64,000 nt of DNA, taken from NCBI GenBank assembly GCA_022410635.1, contig JAJVDF010000124.1:399360-463359 (forward strand), read 5' to 3'. The position numbers and the translations under genes are program-made. This DNA comes from Tretioscincus oriximinensis (lineage: Eukaryota > Chordata > Lepidosauria > Squamata > Gymnophthalmidae). How positions within the stretch are numbered: the first letter of the stretch is position 1; every line of letters begins with the position of its first letter. Positions 23,671-33,207 of the stretch are shown piece by piece. Under the pieces are notes generated by a model. That model ran no database searches, was not told the origin of the DNA, and saw only the letters and a program-made list of their open reading frames with translations.

Positions 23671-24979
23671 TCTGGATTTGCGTGATCTGAATTAAATGTA
23701 TAGAAGACATCTGCATGTAGCAGTTGGGCTGAAATTAAAACCAACACATGCCACTGTGCAGATTCAATACAATGCTCTGTATCTGCCAGGAAGGGCCTGA
23801 CATTCTAATACATATTCTTATTATTCCTATTTGCTTGCAGTTCCTATGTATGGGGCTATTCTCATCTCTCTCATTCCTTTTTTTCCCTAAATAATATTTC
23901 TGATTTTTTTTTCGTATCCTCGCTTCCCTAGTTATATCATCCGATATCATTGGCATCAGTTACTTATGATTTATAAACTAATTCAAGCAAGGTATTGTGT
24001 TTACAAATTGGAAGTTAATGAGTGGTCGCAGCATTCAAGATGACCCAAAATTCTGTAACCCCGGTCACCCATCTGACATTCCCCACTGAAACATTGTGAA
24101 CAAAAGCCTTAATTTTAACTTTGAAAGCAAGGGAACTGAAGAAAAGCCCCTCCCCTGCCCTCCTGACATGACATGCAGGGAAGGAAGGGTTTTTTTCTGC
24201 ACTCGTCACTGTCAAAACCAAGATCAAGGTTTTAGAAGGACTGCTTGGAAACAAGGGAGGATAAGATGGTTCGATTTCTGTCCTTCTCAATCCTGTAGCC
24301 AGGCTAAAATCCCCATTCGCAAACCTCTATCTCCACCTGTGTTTTCAAATTTTCCTGCCTCACAAAGATAGCTAAGAAACACAAGGGAAACTGAAGCTGC
24401 TTTTACCCCAGTGAGACCATGCTAACAAAAGAGCCGTGGAGAATTGAAAACACAACTAAAGAAGCTTGAGTATTAGATATAGAGACTCAAGAAATAGAGT
24501 TTAACAGAATACCATGCAAATGCAAACAACTAACCAAAAAACACAAGGGATGCAAAAACACTAGCACAGAAGACAGAGATAAACATGAGCAGGTCTGGAT
24601 CAGCTGTCAGTTACAATCAACTTTCAGCTGTCCTAATTATTTTCTTCTGTGCTTGCTTCTCCTTTCTGCAAGTTGCAAAATCTTGACTATCAACCTACTC
24701 TTCTTCCTCACCTATGGTCTCAGAAGAAGGACCTGTCTGTGGCTCAGGGACTTCTGATAAGCTGACTATGGCCAGAGGCTGAAGCCCAGCAGAGTCCCCC
24801 TCATCCAGGTCCTCACTGGTTGAGAAGGAGTATCCGACATAGATCAGTCTTTCCATGACATCAACCCTAGCTTGAGCAATGACCTTTGGAATTCAGATCT
24901 AAAGCTTCAGATCTGGGCCTTTGGGTATGGGGTGGGGTAAAGTCTAAACAAATAAATATTTAATTTTGTTTTCTTGAAG
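23671..24979. other. Cdelta6-Cdelta7 intron, nothing recognised
   Basis: I see no repeat family or gene here beyond short simple runs and a SINE-like end at about 24915-24955 (GGGTATGGGGTGGGGTAAAG). Confidence 0.4.
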
Positions 24980-25306
24980 GAATACTCCAGCCTGCAGATT
25001 ACAAGATGGGTCCCCAGATGCAACTGCCACCTTTTGAGACACTCTTCCTCAACAAGGTTGCAGCTCTTACCTGCATGATGCCACTCAGTAATAGGTCAAA
25101 CAATGCAACGATACACTGGACAATGGATGGGCAACCTGCTAACATGGAAACCATGACAACTAACATCTCCACTGAAGCCAACAGCACCTCTTGGGTTTAT
25201 GGCAAACTGTGGGTGAACCTGACAGAATGGGCGGCCACTACGACCTTTACGTGCAGCGTCCAGGATGGTGAAAGTGAAGTGCAGCGGCACTTTCATCGGA
25301 AAAATG
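24980..25306 (+). CDS. IGHD: IgD constant domain 7 (Cdelta7)
   Basis: This is a 109-residue Ig constant domain. The core is LTCMMPLSNRSNNATIHW and FTCSVQD, with Trp in LTEWAATT. It is unusually rich in N-glycosylation sequons (NRS, NAT, NIS, NST, NLT). I chose the acceptor after TTTTCTTGAAG (24979) because it has the better pyrimidine tract. A second in-phase AG at 24996-24997 would drop six residues at the N-terminus, so the exact start is uncertain. Both keep the frame. The donor is GTGAGG. Confidence 0.84.
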
Positions 25307-25809
25307 GTGAGGACACGTTTCAAAGCAGGGATGCATGAATAGCAAGAAACAGTCCTCTCAGTCAGTGGAAGGGAATAATTTCCAGAAATCACGTTCTGAA
25401 AACAAGTGCAACAAAAGCACAATGACTCTCAACAAACTCAGGCTCTCTCTACGCTGGAAGTGTGGCCCAAGATGCAGTCATGCATATGTGGAAAGCACCG
25501 AACCTTACCCTCTGCAGTGCTCCTTCTGCACAGGATGAAGTATAAAGTTGGATGGGTACCCCAAAATATTACCCTAACCTATTGATAGACCTCAACATCA
25601 AGCTCTGCTGTTGGGAGATCCCTGCTGGTGGTGCTCCAGAAGCAACTCCAGAAGTGGTGCTCCACCAGAAAGGACACTCCTGGGACTCATGAAGTACCCT
25701 AGCATGTTTAGTTTTCTGTTGCGTCCTTTTCTCTTGGAAACCTGCAGTATTACCTGTCCTGAACCCATAACAATAACTGAAAACAGCATAGGATTAGAGG
25801 TGGATATTG

Positions 25810-26105
25810 ACATTCATGCATAATGATCAAGTTTGTTCTCATTGGCACATGGAAGGACTAGAAACAATGGGATGAAATTGTAAGAAAGTAGATTTAGATT
25901 GGATTTCAGAAAAATACTTTCTGACATACAGATGATCAACCAGTGGAATACATTACCACAGAAGGTAGGGAGTTCTGCTTCACTGGAAGTCTTCAGACAG
26001 AAGCTGGGCAGCCATCTGTGGTCTGGGATGGTTTAGTGAATCCTGCATTGAGTAGGGGGGTGAACCCTATACATCCCTTCCAACTCTAGGATTCTATGAT
26101 TCTAT
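25810..26105 (+). repeat. CR1 LINE 3' end
   Basis: It resembles CR1 in 'tggaatacattaccacagaaggtagggagttc', in CTTCAGACAGAAGCTGGGCA and in the terminal GATTCTATGATTCTAT repeats. Confidence 0.75.
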
Positions 26106-26366
26106 ATGAACAAAAAGCAAAAAATATACTGAGATAGTGTATGTCTCTTCCGTGTTTCATTTTCACTTNTTTCACCATACCAAGACAAGCATACAGAGGT
26201 CCCATGGATTATTGCCTCTCTCTGGGCACGGCCTATGTTTGTATGTCTATTCACACTGCCATGTCACTGNGTGGAATCTGTTGTCTTTTTGTTTAATATA
26301 AAATCAAATAAAATTTCTTTACAATTCTTTAATTTATTTTAAATTCTCTGTTGTTTTTTAAAACAG

Positions 26367-26678
26367 GAACCATGAAGCCCCCTAAGGTCTACCTTCAACA
26401 CCAGTCCTCCAGTGAAGATCTGAACATCACCCTGGTCTGCATAGCCCAGGACTTCTACCCAGGCGAAATCTTTATGAAATGGGCGGAAGAGAACCAGGAC
26501 ATAACAGTGAATGGGGATCATGCTTATGGCCTGACTTGTAATCACGAGAAACAAAAATGCTCCATGGTGAACACAATGGAGATCCCCAGAAGCAAGTGGA
26601 TTATTGGAGTCTCTTACTCATGCCTTGTAGCCCACATCTCCTCTGAAGACCTCATCGTGAGAACCAGCTCCTGCTCTG
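26367..26678 (+). CDS. IGHD: IgD constant domain 8 (Cdelta8), membrane-proximal
   Basis: This is the last delta Ig domain, 104 residues, beginning GTMKPPKVYLQHQSSSED. The core is LVCIAQDFYPGEIFMKW and YSCLVAH, with Trp in SKWIIGVS. The KPPKVYL opening and the DFYPGEI loop are typical of heavy-chain domains near the membrane. Extra cysteines occur in LTCNH, QKCSM and the C-terminal SSCS. Joining to the membrane exon at 28089 restores GAT (Asp). Reading past the donor gives a short cysteine-containing tail ending at TAG 26720-26722. Confidence 0.88.
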
Positions 26679-26836
26679 GTAAAACCTTCTTCACTGCAAT
26701 GCTTTCATGTCACAACGGATAGTCACCTCACTGCATAGGCAATACTGCTCTTTTGTCTTCTTCCATGTTTCTTAATACATTTCAAGAATGTGTTCGTTGA
26801 TATCTATCAGGCAGAGGTTGCATCCTGAAGTTTCAC

Positions 26837-26842
26837 ATTAAA
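26837..26842 (+). terminator. Candidate poly(A) signal for secreted IgD
   Basis: ATTAAA, the commonest variant signal, lies 114 bases after the TAG that ends Cdelta8 read-through. GT-rich sequence (GGATGTGTTAGT) begins about 12 bases further on. It would end a secreted delta mRNA before the membrane exons. Confidence 0.35.
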
Positions 26843-26878
26843 GTAATTATCAAGGATGTGTTAGTATCTTCTGTCCCT

Positions 26879-27305
26879 ATTTATTTATTTATTTTATTTA
26901 TTTATTTATTTATTTATTTGTACTTATATCCCTCCCTATACCCAAAGGTCTCAGGGCAGCCAACCAAAGGACGGCACATATAAGAACATAAGAACATAAG
27001 AAGAGCCATACTGGATCAGGCCGCAGCCCATCGAGTCCAGCATTCTGTGTCACACAGAGGCCCACCAGATGCACCTGGGCAGTCCGAACAGAGGAAAGCA
27101 AAATATGCTGCTCCTGTTCGTGACTCCCTGCATATAGCTTTTGTTGCTTTCTCCACAACAGATACCGTATGAAGTAGGTGGGGCTGAGAGAGTTCTAAAG
27201 AACTGTGACTGGCCTAAGGTCGCCCATCTGGCATGGAGGAGTGGGGAATCGTACCGGGAGACTACCAGATAAGAGTCCAACACTCTAACCACTACACCAA
27301 ACTGG
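26879..27305 (-). repeat. Composite: SINE with LINE tail inserted, antisense
   Basis: A TTTA run (26879-26920) and CTTATATCCCTCCCTATACC open a reversed SINE. A reversed LINE tail (26980-27135) interrupts it. The SINE resumes at 27136 and ends CTAACCACTACACCAAACTGG, showing the LINE tail inserted into an older SINE. Confidence 0.65.
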
Positions 27306-27384
27306 CGCTCAATTTAATGGGAAGATCCTTTCCACAAGATCAACTAATAAGACTGGGGGATTTTTTGATATTCCCGAGATGTAT

Positions 27385-27600
27385 TAGAGTCAGTTTGGTC
27401 TTGTGATGAGAGTGTGAGTCTCTTATCTAGAACTTCAGTTCTACACTTCTCCATTAGACCAGCTGGATGATCTTGGGCTAATCACACTTTCTTGGAGCTT
27501 TCTCAGCCCCACCCTACTTCATAAGAANTCATGTAAACTGCGTTGATTCTCTTCAGGTTGAGAAAAATGGCATATAAAAACCAACCTTTCTTCTTTTTCT
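27385..27600 (+). repeat. Sauria-type SINE
   Basis: Degraded tRNA head, GATGATCTTGGGCTAATCAC body and a TTCTTCTTTTTCT tail, 490 bases before the delta membrane exon. Confidence 0.6.
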
Positions 27601-27829
27601 GTATTCAACAAAGGAAAACAGCAGTCATGTTTTACATTATATAACATCTACTGACATATTAGATATACCTATATTTTGACATGGAATATTTAGGAAATAT
27701 ATTTTTGAAGGGAAAATTGGCTCTAGAAAGTACTGAAGTTTTGGAAATAACGTGGCACACTCATAGCAAATATTATTCAGGGGAGCTGAGTGTGTCATTG
27801 AGTAGAGGTTCGAGAGATTAGCAGGTCAT

Positions 27830-27985
27830 CTCTGAAAGTCATTTGCAAGGTGTTGAGAGCAGATGAGGGTTTTGCCTTCATCTTCTGCTTGAGATACCTA
27901 GAAGCAACTGATGGTTCTCTGGGTGAAACGAAGTATCTGCCCTAACCCAACAGGCTTCTCTTATGTTCTCTTATACTCTTAATGA
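27830..27985 (+). repeat. CR1-like LINE 3' end, short
   Basis: CATTTGCAAGGTGTTGAGAG, GCCTTCATCTTCTGCTTGAG and CTCTTATGTTCTCTTATACT. Confidence 0.5.
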
Positions 27986-28088
27986 TCATTATTTTGATAC
28001 AAGTTGGACTGAACTGTTGGAATTTCCACTCCTTTTGAAGACTCCATTCCATCTCCTGTTTCTGAAATTTTGTCATTTTCACCTGCAG

Positions 28089-28258
28089 ATTCCTGGGTCC
28101 CTGCTCTTCTGTTTGACAAAGTGTTTGACCTACAAAGTGAGAATGAAGACGAATACAGTGAACTGGAGGAAGCCAATAGCATCTGGAATAAGATTTCCAC
28201 TTTCATGGTTCTCTTCATTGCTGCAGTCTTCTATGGAGGCCTTGTGACTTTCATCAAG
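28089..28258 (+). CDS. IGHD: IGHD membrane exon 1
   Basis: This exon encodes the delta membrane anchor. The phase-1 acceptor (CACCTGCAG) starts DSWVPALLFDKVFDLQ. An acidic linker follows (SENEDEYSELEEAN), then IWNKISTFMVLFIAAVF, and the segment ends YGGLVTFIK at GTAAAA. The linker-Trp-STF-hydrophobic layout is the standard immunoglobulin membrane exon. YGGLVT replaces the YSATVT of the mu exon at the end of the helix. There is no cysteine in the linker. It joins in phase 0 to Val-Lys-stop at 31082. Confidence 0.9.
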
Positions 28259-28654
28259 GTAAAAATGGGGAGGAATCAAAAGTTTACTTATCAGAATATT
28301 ACGCCCCTACATATAGCTTTACTGTCCGGTCACCCATCTAGTTTCTTGAATTCTGTTGAGAAGTTACATCAAAGTGCTGCACAACCCTTAGATTGTTCTC
28401 CCTTAGATTGACCCATGTGTGGAAAATATATCCTAATATATTTTCTGATTCGGCATTGTGTGCCCAGTAGAAAATCAGTCTAAGGCCTTTTCCACGTGGG
28501 CTTTACTCTGTTCTGGGAAAGGGGATAAGAAGCCTGGGACTGTGGTAACAATGTGGGCATCAAGCCCTTTAGATACCTTCCTGGAACAGAATAAGCCTTT
28601 TCCACACATGGTTTTATTCTACATAATCTATCAAAATAGTCGGTATGATCTATG

Positions 28655-28964
28655 CAGGCACAGATAGCTGAATTGCTAAGGAATCCGTCTCTCATCTGGG
28701 GAATCGGGTTTCGAAGCCCTGTGTCGGATGTGGGGAGAGCTGAGCACCTTCCACTAGCCTATAGCTCTAGCCAATCCAGCTATTCGAAAGCATGAATTGC
28801 AAGAAATTGCAACTGACTGCAAGTAGATAAATGGGAACCACCAGAGCCTGGTGGGGAAGATAGAATGTGAGCCTTCGGGCAAAAATTACCCTTGTAAGCC
28901 ACTTTGAGTCCCTTTGAAAAGGTGAGAAAAGTGAGGTATAAGAACCCAGTTCTTCTCCTCCTCC
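28655..28964 (+). repeat. SINE type 2, sense
   Basis: It has a well-preserved tRNA-like head (GGCACAGATAGCTGAATTGC, GGGTTTCGAAGCCCTGTG). The body and 3' end (CCACTTTGAGTCCCTTTG, CCCAGTTCTTCTCC) match the reversed copies at 42825 and 47510. Confidence 0.65.
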
Positions 28965-29070
28965 TCCTTCCCCTTCCCCCTTTCCCCCTTTCCCCCTTTC
29001 CCCCTTTCCCCCTTTTCCCCTTTTCCCCTTTTCCCCTTTTCCCCTTTCCCCTTTTCCCTTTTCCCATTCC
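28965..29070 (+). repeat. CCCCTTT/CCCCTTTT simple repeat
   Basis: Tandem 7-8-base units in a C/T strand follow directly from the SINE tail. Open frames across it are low-complexity artefacts. Confidence 0.85.
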
Positions 29071-29117
29071 CCATTCCCCTTTCCACTTCCTCTTCTGTCA
29101 CTCTTAACAGGTAGGCA

Positions 29118-29490
29118 CAGGTGACCCCTATTAGGGGGGAACTCAATTTTGGGGTTTCTACCCTGCTCCCCCAAGGATGGTGATTTCCCCATTTTTTGCT
29201 GAAGAATTTTTTTAAAAACATTTTTTATTATTATTATTTATTTTTAAATTTACTCCACCACCACTAGGGGGCTTTGGCAACCGGAGCCAGCTCCTGAATG
29301 CACCCTCCCCTCAATAAAAAAAAATTAAAAATGCAAATTTCTCACACACTTTGAAAATTTCTTGTGCACTTTGACAAATTCTTGCTTCGCGGATTTTGCG
29401 GGTGGGGATTTCAGGGTGACTTGCATATTCATGAATAATCAAATTAGCATGAATATTAATTGCCCCAGTTTGGACCTCAAAAAATCTGGT
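29118..29490. repeat. Unclassified repeat X, copy 1
   Basis: It shares with copy 2 (29768-30075) GATTTCCCCATTTTTTGCTG, CACTAGGGGGCT, GCCAGCTCCTGAA and TATTAATTGCCCCAGTTTGG in the same order. Confidence 0.6.
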
Positions 29491-29767
29491 CAGGCTATTT
29501 GTAGTCTTCTGATTCTGGTCCTTCACTCTTGGGTGGTCTTGAGGCAGTTACATTCTTTGGAATTCTCTAAATTCTAACTTCTTCACAAGATGCCTGTTGT
29601 AAAGAGAAGAATGGAAAGTTATTTAAGCCACTTTGAATTCCTTTTGTTGAAAAAAATGGGGTGCAAAAACAGAGTCTCCTCATCCTTCTTCCAAGTAGGG
29701 ACTTGATATCCATATGCTCGTGCAGTCTCTGTCACATCCCACCAAGGACAACCTTAGACTTCACTTG

Positions 29768-30075
29768 GATGACCAGATGACCCCTATTGTGGGGGAGGAA
29801 TCTGGTTTTGGGGTGTCTACCCCACCCTCCTGAGAGGGCGATTTCCCCATTTTTTGCTGAGGAAAAAATATTTTTAAAAATGATTTTTTTAAAATTCACT
29901 GCACTGCCACTAGGGGGCTCTGGCAACTGGGGCCAGCTCCTGAAGGTGCCCTCCACTCATGTGTTTCCCGGATTTCTCAGGCAGGGATTTCAGAGGGGTA
30001 TGCATGTTGGTGGGTGATTTGCATATTTATGAATATTAATTGCCCCAGTTTGGGCCTCAGAAAATCCAGTCAGTC
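29768..30075. repeat. Unclassified repeat X, copy 2
   Basis: Same orientation as copy 1, starting 650 bases later. The intervening 280 bases contain a Sauria-SINE 3' half (29490-29690). Confidence 0.6.
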
Positions 30076-30522
30076 TGCTTGTATATGCACAGCAAATTCC
30101 TATTCCGGGATATAATCTAGTATAATGGCTTACATCCTNATCATAATTCCTTTTGGTCCTGGTCATACCTTTAGTTTGAATCCCTCTTCAATTCAATGCT
30201 TAATCAGGGGGAGGGGGCCTGAACTAAACTCCATTATTTGGGATTAAATAAGCATTAAAGTAAAGGTTGGGCTGCAGCCTTTGCCCTCTGTCTGGTCAGT
30301 GTTTGACTAGATTCTCCCTTTTCTTGACAGAATGATCACATGAGACTTTCAAGTATAGGGCGGTATAAAAATGTAAATAAAAAAATAATAAATAAATCCT
30401 AAATCCTTAGCTTGTGCAAACAGGGGCTAAAACAGAGCAAGTTAATCCAATTCTAATAAAGTAGATTAAAGCAGGTAAATGCATATTATCCCTGAGTTAA
30501 ATGAGTATCAGTTTGATACTGT

Positions 30523-30739
30523 TTGAGCCAGTTTGGTGTAGTGGTTGAGTGTTGGACTAATACCTGGTCGCCTCCNGGTTCAATTCCCCACTCCTCCACG
30601 AAAGCCAGCTGGGTGACCTTAGGCCAGTCACAGTTCTTTGAACTCTCTCAGCCACACCTACTCCACAAGGTGTCTGTTGTGGAGAAAGCAACAAAATCTA
30701 TGTGCGACCTTAGAGTATAGGGTGGGATACAAGTACAAA

Positions 30740-30794
<55 letters not shown>

Positions 30795-30797
30795 ATA
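30523..30797 (+). repeat. Sauria-type SINE with (AAAT)n tail
   Basis: GAGCCAGTTTGGTGTAGTGG head, GGTTCAATTCCCCACTCC B-box, CTGTTGTGGAGAAAGCAAC and GGGTGGGATACAAGTACAA, then about 15 AAAT units. This is one of the most intact copies here. Confidence 0.75.
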
Positions 30798-31081
30798 TTA
30801 GTTACACTGATATTCTTCTGACTTAAGAGCAGCATATCAATAAATGAAATAAATATCAGCAAATGAGAATGTGCTACAACTTAATCAACTACAGCAGCTA
30901 AATCCTTTAAAAACATCTTTAAGGACTTTTCCACACCATTCCTGTTCTCTGGCCAGATTTATGGTAAGTTTGAGTATGGCCAGTAGTGAATTGATCTATA
31001 GTATGATGCTTTGATTATTGTCCAATCACAATGCATATCTGACTTTAATTTTTTTTTCCCCCCCACTCCTTCTGTTTCCAG

Positions 31082-31090
31082 GTAAAATAA
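31082..31090 (+). CDS. IGHD: IGHD membrane exon 2 (Val-Lys-stop)
   Basis: After a T/C tract ending in CTGTTTCCAG the sequence reads GTA AAA TAA, giving the Val-Lys cytoplasmic tail shared with mu. The upstream exon ends on a complete Lys codon, so the join is in frame (FIK-VK). The 2.8-kb intron carries SINEs, a CCCTTT-type repeat and two copies of an unclassified repeat. Confidence 0.8.
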   Translation, partial: VK

Positions 31091-31188
31091 CTATCATGAA
31101 CAGCTCATTNTGAGGAACGAGTGACAAGACTCCATTGACTCTAATGTTCTCTATAGATTTCTATATTTGTTTTCTTTTTCGAAGAGGA

Positions 31189-31362
31189 TATTAAGTCTTC
31201 AAAGCATTAATTTTTTCATTCGTGACTGAAGCAGACACAATTAATGTACCCCAAAAAAGGAATGAGTATCGTAATATAGCCATTGTATCTTTCAGAGACA
31301 ATGATATTCAATCTTCAAACCATTAACTTTTTCTTTCATTACTGAAGCAGATAAACTGATGT
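31189..31362 (+). repeat. Direct repeat in delta 3' UTR
   Basis: About 58 bases at 31189-31250 and again at 31306-31362 share TCTTCAAA-CATTAA-TTTTT and ACTGAAGCAGA-A-A and end in GATGTAC or AATGTAC. They are separated by about 55 bases. Confidence 0.6.
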
Positions 31363-31624
31363 ACAAAACTGATATGCGGACTCCTCTTGATATTGACACA
31401 ACCAATCCTCAGTCCAGTTCCAGAATAGAAGAACAGATCAGCAAAGTGATCAGAATACCACAGTCCACACCACTTTCATGTGCCTGGTTATTGTACAACA
31501 GAAGGAAAGATACATTTCTTCACTCCTTTAAGGCTGCATGCAAACACCTCTTTTCTACCTCATTCATGGCGCAATCAGGAAGTCTCGAGCACATGTTCTA
31601 ACCGTTTTTCAGCAGTCAACCCAC

Positions 31625-31630
31625 AATAAA
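31625..31630 (+). terminator. Candidate poly(A) signal for membrane IGHD transcript
   Basis: AATAAA lies about 535 bases after the delta Val-Lys-stop. It is a clear canonical hexamer on this side of the assembly gap. It would give a 3' UTR that includes the 31189/31306 direct repeat. The assignment is by position only. Confidence 0.35.
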
Positions 31631-31854
31631 CGCCATTTTTCCTGGAATATACTACTGCTCAAATATTCAGGCATCATTCTGGAGAACCCCTATACTCTAC
31701 ACTCTCGTGTGCACAAATTAGATGCGAGATGTTAAAATAAGCGAGAACATAACAGTTGTTTCTATTGGCTGTTGTGAGTATAAAAAAAAAATCTTGGATT
31801 GCACCGCAATGAGATCAGTGAGTGATGTTACGTAACTGGGGCATTGGTCACAGA

Positions 31855-32081
31855 ATAGAACAGAATAGAATAGAATTCTTTATTGGCCAAGTGTGATTAG
31901 ACACACAAGGAATTTGTCTTTGGTGCATATGCTCTCAGTATACATACATGCTGTTTGCTGGTTCATTTGTTGAGAACTGATTCTTCAGCTTTTTCAGAGT
32001 AGTTTCTTTTTGCTGCTCTGATCTCCCTTGTTAGTACATTTCTGGCCTGATTGTACAGCATTCTATCACCTTTTCTGTAGG
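31855..32081. repeat. Interspersed repeat fragment next to the gap
   Basis: CAGAATAGAA runs and 'tttattggccaagtgtgattagacacacaaggaatttgtcttt' look like a squamate dispersed repeat from memory. It is cut by the N block. Confidence 0.4.
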
Positions 32082-32916
32082 NNNNNNNNNNNNNNNNNNN
32101 NNNNNNNNNNNNNNNNNNNNNNNNNNNNNNNNNNNNNNNNNNNNNNNNNNNNNNNNNNNNNNNNNNNNNNNNNNNNNNNNNNNNNNNNNNNNNNNNNNNN
32201 NNNNNNNNNNNNNNNNNNNNNNNNNNNNNNNNNNNNNNNNNNNNNNNNNNNNNNNNNNNNNNNNNNNNNNNNNNNNNNNNNNNNNNNNNNNNNNNNNNNN
32301 NNNNNNNNNNNNNNNNNNNNNNNNNNNNNNNNNNNNNNNNNNNNNNNNNNNNNNNNNNNNNNNNNNNNNNNNNNNNNNNNNNNNNNNNNNNNNNNNNNNN
32401 NNNNNNNNNNNNNNNNNNNNNNNNNNNNNNNNNNNNNNNNNNNNNNNNNNNNNNNNNNNNNNNNNNNNNNNNNNNNNNNNNNNNNNNNNNNNNNNNNNNN
32501 NNNNNNNNNNNNNNNNNNNNNNNNNNNNNNNNNNNNNNNNNNNNNNNNNNNNNNNNNNNNNNNNNNNNNNNNNNNNNNNNNNNNNNNNNNNNNNNNNNNN
32601 NNNNNNNNNNNNNNNNNNNNNNNNNNNNNNNNNNNNNNNNNNNNNNNNNNNNNNNNNNNNNNNNNNNNNNNNNNNNNNNNNNNNNNNNNNNNNNNNNNNN
32701 NNNNNNNNNNNNNNNNNNNNNNNNNNNNNNNNNNNNNNNNNNNNNNNNNNNNNNNNNNNNNNNNNNNNNNNNNNNNNNNNNNNNNNNNNNNNNNNNNNNN
32801 NNNNNNNNNNNNNNNNNNNNNNNNNNNNNNNNNNNNNNNNNNNNNNNNNNNNNNNNNNNNNNNNNNNNNNNNNNNNNNNNNNNNNNNNNNNNNNNNNNNN
32901 NNNNNNNNNNNNNNNN
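32082..32916. other. Assembly gap (835 N)
   Basis: A run of N only. Nothing can be said about its content, and its size may be an estimate. Confidence 0.98.
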
Positions 32917-32969
32917 TAACGTGAGTGCCTCCAGAAGCTAACTAAACCCCCAATTCTCATAGGATTATA

Positions 32970-33207
32970 CAGGGTGCTTCCAAAAAATGTATACACACTT
33001 TGAACTTCCATAGAAAATTTATTTACTGTTCTACAAAGTTAAATTTCAGGATTTCCCGATTTGAACAGTATTAACATTTGTTATTTATGTTTTATTTACA
33101 TTGGACTTTAAGCTTTCTAATTTCCTGAAATTTAACTTTGTAGAACAGTAAATAAATTTTCCATGGAACTTCAAAGTGTGTATACATTTTTTTTTTGAAG
33201 CACCCTG
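32970..33207. mobile_element. Palindromic MITE with TA target duplication (mariner/Tc1-type)
   Basis: Left end CAGGGTGCTTCCAAAAAA and right end TTTTTTTGAAGCACCCTG are inverted. The arms continue to match for about 80 bases each (including TGTATACACACTTTGAA and TTTATTTACTGTTCTACAA). A TA dinucleotide flanks both ends (32968-32969 and 33208-33209). There is no coding capacity. Confidence 0.85.

Larger units (their letters stand above)
11554..31090 (+). other. IGHD: IGHD gene: eight constant domains plus two membrane exons
   Basis: Ten exons on one strand make a continuous heavy-chain reading frame: eight Ig domains, a membrane exon and a Val-Lys-stop exon. Every domain exon is a multiple of three bases and is flanked by AG acceptors and GT donors in phase 1, so all junctions join cleanly and any domain could be skipped without shifting frame. 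I found no frameshift or premature stop; CH3 has two ambiguous bases. The class is inferred from position (directly downstream of mu membrane exons, with no switch-like DNA between) and from the many-domain architecture known for reptile IgD. Leopard gecko and Anolis IgD have been described with more domains (about eleven), so eight would be a reduced set. My domain numbers are simply the order seen here. Confidence 0.85.

Noticed and set aside
28767..29221. Gly/Lys-rich minus-strand frames over the CCCCTTT repeat
   Set aside because: Simple-repeat artefacts extending from a SINE.
30523..30600. tRNA-like A and B boxes in many places (for example here and at 28655)
   Set aside because: These are heads of tRNA-derived SINEs with SINE bodies attached, not tRNA genes.
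32028..33011. Very long frames on both strands across the N block
   Set aside because: They consist of unknown bases only.
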